Notes under the pieces: generated by a model | Seen by the model: the letters and a program-made list of their open reading frames with translations, nothing else | The model's database searches: none | What the model was told of the DNA's origin: nothing | Shown: piece after piece, positions 61,385 to 64,000 of the stretch | Position numbering within the stretch: position 1 is the stretch's first letter | Layout: every line of letters begins with the position of its first letter | Source of the DNA: Melghirimyces profundicolus | Lineage (GTDB): Bacteria > Bacillota > Bacilli > Thermoactinomycetales > DSM-45169 | Direction of reading: 5' to 3' | Assembly: GCF_003054245.1 (NCBI RefSeq) | Contig: NZ_QBKR01000002.1 | Location: 1 to 64,000, forward strand | Length of the DNA stretch: 64,000 nt | Made by a program: the position numbers and the translations under genes

Positions 61385-62380
61385 TCACTCGGGAAGTTCA
61401 ATGTTCTTTTCCTCAAAGTACTTTTTGGCACCGGGGTGAATCGGCGTGGTGACCCCTTCCAGCGCTTTCTCCGGATCGATCTGTTTGCCGGTTTCATGTG
61501 CTTGTGCGATGGTGTCTCTTTTCTGGTACATCACTTTGGTCAGTTGGTAAACCAAATCTTCGCCCAGATCATTGCTGGCATAGAGGACCGCTTTCAGGGT
61601 GACGGTCTGGACGTCCTCATCCTGCCCTTTATAGGTCCCGCCCGGGATGTTGAGAGGCTGGTAGAATGGCCGTTCCGCCTGCATCTTTTTCAGCGCCCCG
61701 TCGTCCACGCCCAACAGGCGGACTTCTTCGGAGGCGGTGATCTCCTCGATGCTGGAGGCCGGAAGTCCCAGAATCCCGAAGCTGGCGTCCAGCTGACCGT
61801 CCTTCAGTTTGGTGGCGGCATCGCCGAAGGCGTCGTAAAAGGGCTTGATGTCATCAAAGGAGAGACCGTGGGCCTTGAGGATATCCCGGGTCGTGTTGAC
61901 CGAAGCACTCCCCTGGGGCCCCACGGCGACACGTTTCCCCTTCAGATCCTTGATCGATTGGATGTCGCTGTCCTTGGGAACCACGATTTGGATCACTTCC
62001 GGGTAGATGACGCCGACGGCTCCGAAATTTTTCACCGCCTGGCCTTTAAAGTCGGCTTTTCCGTTGTAGGCGTCGTCCGCCGTCATATTGACGGCCATCC
62101 CCAGGTCCAGATCCCCCTTGCCGATCAGGGCCATGTTTTCCACCGATGCCCCGGTGGCCTGCGGAGTCACTTTTACTCCGTCCACATCTTTATTCCACTG
62201 GTTGGCCATGGCTCCTCCCAAGGGATAGTAGGTGCCGCCGGTACTCCCGGTTCCCAGGGCGAGTTGCTGTTCACCGCCTTCCGACTCCGCTCCTCCCCCG
62301 TCATCCGCAGCTTTTCCGCAACCGGTCAGTGACAGTGCGGCAATCAAGAAAACAGACAACCAAAAAGACCATCTCTTCAT
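61385..62380 (-). CDS. TAXI-family TRAP solute-binding lipoprotein
   Basis: 331 residues. Lipoprotein signal with lipobox LSLTGCG (Cys21), an acidic Gly-rich linker, then the TAXI domain beginning LALGTGSTGGTYYPLGGAMA and including ATGASVENMALIGKGDLDLG and GKRVAVGPQGSASVNTTRDIL. Captures substrate outside the membrane for the fused permease. ATG after GGGGAGGATGATTGG. First gene of the pair. Confidence 0.94.
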   Translation of the reverse strand: MKRWSFWLSVFLIAALSLTGCGKAADDGGGAESEGGEQQLALGTGSTGGTYYPLGGAMANQWNKDVDGVKVTPQATGASVENMALIGKGDLDLGMAVNMTADDAYNGKADFKGQAVKNFGAVGVIYPEVIQIVVPKDSDIQSIKDLKGKRVAVGPQGSASVNTTRDILKAHGLSFDDIKPFYDAFGDAATKLKDGQLDASFGILGLPASSIEEITASEEVRLLGVDDGALKKMQAERPFYQPLNIPGGTYKGQDEDVQTVTLKAVLYASNDLGEDLVYQLTKVMYQKRDTIAQAHETGKQIDPEKALEGVTTPIHPGAKKYFEEKNIELPE

Positions 62381-62430
62381 CCAATCATCCTCCCCACGAT
62401 GTATGTCCCACTTGAGAGAGTTACAAATCC

Positions 62431-62436
62431 ATTATA
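62431..62436 (-). promoter_or_regulatory. -10 element of the TAXI-TRAP operon
   Basis: Consensus TATAAT on the minus strand, preceded by TG. The -35 is poor (near CAACAT). About 50 nt before the gene. Confidence 0.5.
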
Positions 62437-62511
62437 CATGATTTTGATATAAATGTTGGGCATTTTGGACTATTCATTTCAGTTTGATTACTTTATTCCT
62501 TAATACAAAAC

Positions 62512-62550
62512 GAAAAGAGCCGGATCCGTATGGAGTACGGACCCGGCTCT
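62512..62550 (-). terminator. Terminator of the cob operon part
   Basis: Minus strand GAGCCGGGTCCGTA, loop, TACGGATCCGGCTC then TTTTCG. It lies 39 nt past the stop at 62589. Confidence 0.85.
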
Positions 62551-62588
62551 CCTTAACAGCCCGACGGCATCGACGCCGGCCGCGCGCC

Positions 62589-63206
62589 TCATGAACCCGG
62601 GAGGCCATCATCCCTGCGGCGGGTTTCCCGGCGGGAGCGGTTGCGAAACACTTCCCTTCCCCGCTCATACTGAATATCTTCGATCTTCTCCCGGGCATTG
62701 GCGGCACGGGCCAGGGCAAAAAACAAATCGGACAGGCGGTTTAAGTATCTGCGGGCTTCATGGTTGATTTCGTCGTTCAGGGTGAGTGTGACGGCCCGCC
62801 GTTCCGCCCGGCGAACCACGGTCCGGCAGATGTGGAGGCTGGACGCGACCGGGGTTCCGCCCGGCAGGATGAATTTTTTCACGGAGGGCGCCTCTTGCAA
62901 ACAGCGATCCACCCACTCCTCCAAACGATCCACATGTTCCGCCGTGATTTTATAGGGACGTTTCCCTTTGACCACGGCCAGATCACTTCCCACATCAAAT
63001 AATTCCTGTTGAATCTGTGTCAGGACTTCAATCAGGTCGGAATATTTCTGTCCGTCCCGCTCCCTCATGCGGGCGATGGCATCGCCCACGAAAGAGTTGG
63101 CCTCGTCCACGGTACCGTAGGCTTCCACCCGAACATCGTCCTTGGAAACACGGGCTCCGATCACCGCCGTTTGCCCTTCGTCTCCCCTTCTCGTGTAGAT
63201 TTTCAT
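62589..63206 (-). CDS. PduO-type cob(I)yrinic acid a,c-diamide adenosyltransferase
   Basis: 205 residues. Adds the adenosyl group from ATP to cobalamin or its precursors. The family start MKIYTRRGDEGQTAVIGARVSKDD carries the ATP-binding loop, with VEAYGTVDEANSFVGDA, LFDVGSDLA and VASSLHICRTVVRRAERRAV, then LNRLSDLFFALAR. A basic, variable tail follows. ATG after AGGAAGGATGGAGAATC, 18 nt after cobQ. Last gene of a cobalamin operon that extends beyond the window. Confidence 0.94.
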   Translation of the reverse strand: MKIYTRRGDEGQTAVIGARVSKDDVRVEAYGTVDEANSFVGDAIARMRERDGQKYSDLIEVLTQIQQELFDVGSDLAVVKGKRPYKITAEHVDRLEEWVDRCLQEAPSVKKFILPGGTPVASSLHICRTVVRRAERRAVTLTLNDEINHEARRYLNRLSDLFFALARAANAREKIEDIQYERGREVFRNRSRRETRRRDDGLPGS

Positions 63207-63224
63207 GATTCTCCATCCTTCCTC

Positions 63225-64000
63225 TCAAGCTCGTTCCGTGCTCCATCCCAGGATCCGGTACAGCCTTTTCAGATCGACATGTTGTCGGACATGATCCGCC
63301 AGGCGGTCAAAAGCCGCTTCCCTCATCTCCCGGAACCGGACCGTCTCCTCCAGGGGAAGCCAGCCCTTGTCCCGCCGGATGCCGTTGAGCCAGCTTCTCC
63401 GGAACGCATCATTGTCGAAGATTCCATGGAGGTAAGTGCCCCAGTGCCGCCCGTCCGGGGTGATGGATCCTTCCGCCCGCTCCGCCTCCCCTTCGGCGGC
63501 GATCCGGAGCAAAGGTTCCCGGCCCGAAGTGGGGTGGGTAATTCCCATATGGATCTCGTAGCCCGACACGGGCAGCCCCTTCAGGGATGCCCAGCTTTCC
63601 GGCCGGGCGGATACGACACCGCGAACCCTTAACGTCCGTTTTTCCGGAGAAAAGTCCGTGACCAGCGGGAAAACCTTCAACCCTTCGGCTCTTTTCCGAT
63701 CGGATTCGACTCCCCTTGGATCGCGGATTTCTTCTCCCATCATCTGAAATCCCCCGCAGATGCCCACAACCCGGGCTCCTTCCTCCATCCTCCGCCGGAT
63801 TGCGTCGGCAAGGTGCATCCTGGACCAATGAAGCCAGTCTTCCACCGTATTTTTGCTTCCCGGGAGAATGATCACGTCCGGTGAACCGAGGCTTTCCGGA
63901 CGGTCCACATAATCGAGCTCCACGTCCGGCTCCCGTTCCAAAGGATCCAAATCCGTGAAATTGGAGATCCGGGGATGCCGGATCACCGCCATCCGGATCC
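63225..64000 (-). CDS. cobQ: Cobyric acid synthase, C-terminal part (runs off the window)
   Basis: CobQ uses glutamine and ATP to amidate adenosylcobyrinic a,c-diamide at four sites. About 258 C-terminal residues are in the window; the full protein is usually near 500, so the N-terminal ATPase half is outside. Visible: VIRHPRISNFTDLDPLE, IILPGSKNTVEDW, the glutaminase nucleophile Cys in GICGGFQMMGEEIRDP, GYEIHMGITH and the catalytic His in WGTYLHGIFDND. The internal ATG near 63992 is not a likely start. Upstream of the adenosyltransferase in the same operon. Confidence 0.95.
   Translation of the reverse strand, partial: IRMAVIRHPRISNFTDLDPLEREPDVELDYVDRPESLGSPDVIILPGSKNTVEDWLHWSRMHLADAIRRRMEEGARVVGICGGFQMMGEEIRDPRGVESDRKRAEGLKVFPLVTDFSPEKRTLRVRGVVSARPESWASLKGLPVSGYEIHMGITHPTSGREPLLRIAAEGEAERAEGSITPDGRHWGTYLHGIFDNDAFRRSWLNGIRRDKGWLPLEETVRFREMREAAFDRLADHVRQHVDLKRLYRILGWSTERA

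Overview
This window is a GC-rich chromosomal segment of a spore-forming Firmicute. The inference rests on a Bacillus-type GltC next to gltBD, a tandem (double) bacterial dynamin, a proline T-box ahead of proBA, zinc-type ribosomal protein S14, a SleL/YaaH-like glycoside hydrolase lipoprotein and strong GGAGG ribosome binding sites. The combination of high GC, kynAUB and this gene set fits the Thermoactinomycetaceae, but that placement is inferred. No rRNA, tRNA, phage, transposase or CRISPR array was seen. Most genes lie on the minus strand.

Layout. 0-7 kb: an MFS exporter behind a leader ORF and attenuator, dprA, sucCD (TCA cycle) and a 46-residue membrane protein. 7-13.4 kb: a small WYL-like protein, a membrane-anchored cupredoxin, a probable free-standing small RNA, the tryptophan-to-anthranilate operon kynA-kynU-kynB, a SagB-type oxidoreductase coupled to a small partner, and a hotdog thioesterase. 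13.5-23.4 kb: an ICMT-family methyltransferase, a DUF819 transporter, a nagB that has lost its catalytic segment, a YdeP-type molybdoenzyme, signal peptidase I, a fatty acid hydroxylase and a GH18 lipoprotein. 23.4-31.3 kb: the dynamin dynA, a thioester-reductase-like SDR, a BCCT transporter and two hypothetical genes. 31.6-39.3 kb: a 24-residue membrane peptide unit, then gltB-gltD divergent from gltC with a perfect LysR dyad between them. 39.7-46.8 kb: mscL with a zinc-ribbon tail, a thiolase-thioesterase pair, ung, a stand-alone rpsN, and proBA behind a T-box. 46.8-55 kb: ThuA with two Gfo/Idh/MocA dehydrogenases, a secreted LVIVD-repeat protein, and a D-threonate-type operon (kdgT-like permease, frameshifted; DUF1537 kinase; PdxA2). 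55-64 kb: a PrpR-like regulator with a degenerate AAA+ domain, an acyl-CoA synthetase, a TAXI-TRAP transporter, a PduO-type adenosyltransferase and the C-terminal half of cobQ, which runs off the window.

The most distinctive feature is a family of about 200-360 bp dispersed repeats: eight copies plus one solo end, all intergenic. They have AGCRTTGTGA terminal inverted repeats, an inner AGCRTTTACCC inverted repeat, further nested palindromes and, in some copies, a 54-55 bp tandem subrepeat. The copy between kynA and kynU is flanked by a 6-bp direct duplication, and the empty site can be reconstructed. They look like non-autonomous mobile elements; no mobilising enzyme lies in the window.

Functionally the window is core metabolism (sucCD, gltBD/gltC, proBA, cob genes) mixed with small catabolic operons (kyn, D-threonate, ThuA/Gfo-Idh, fatty acid activation) and several very small membrane proteins. 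Two genes appear damaged (nagB, kdgT).
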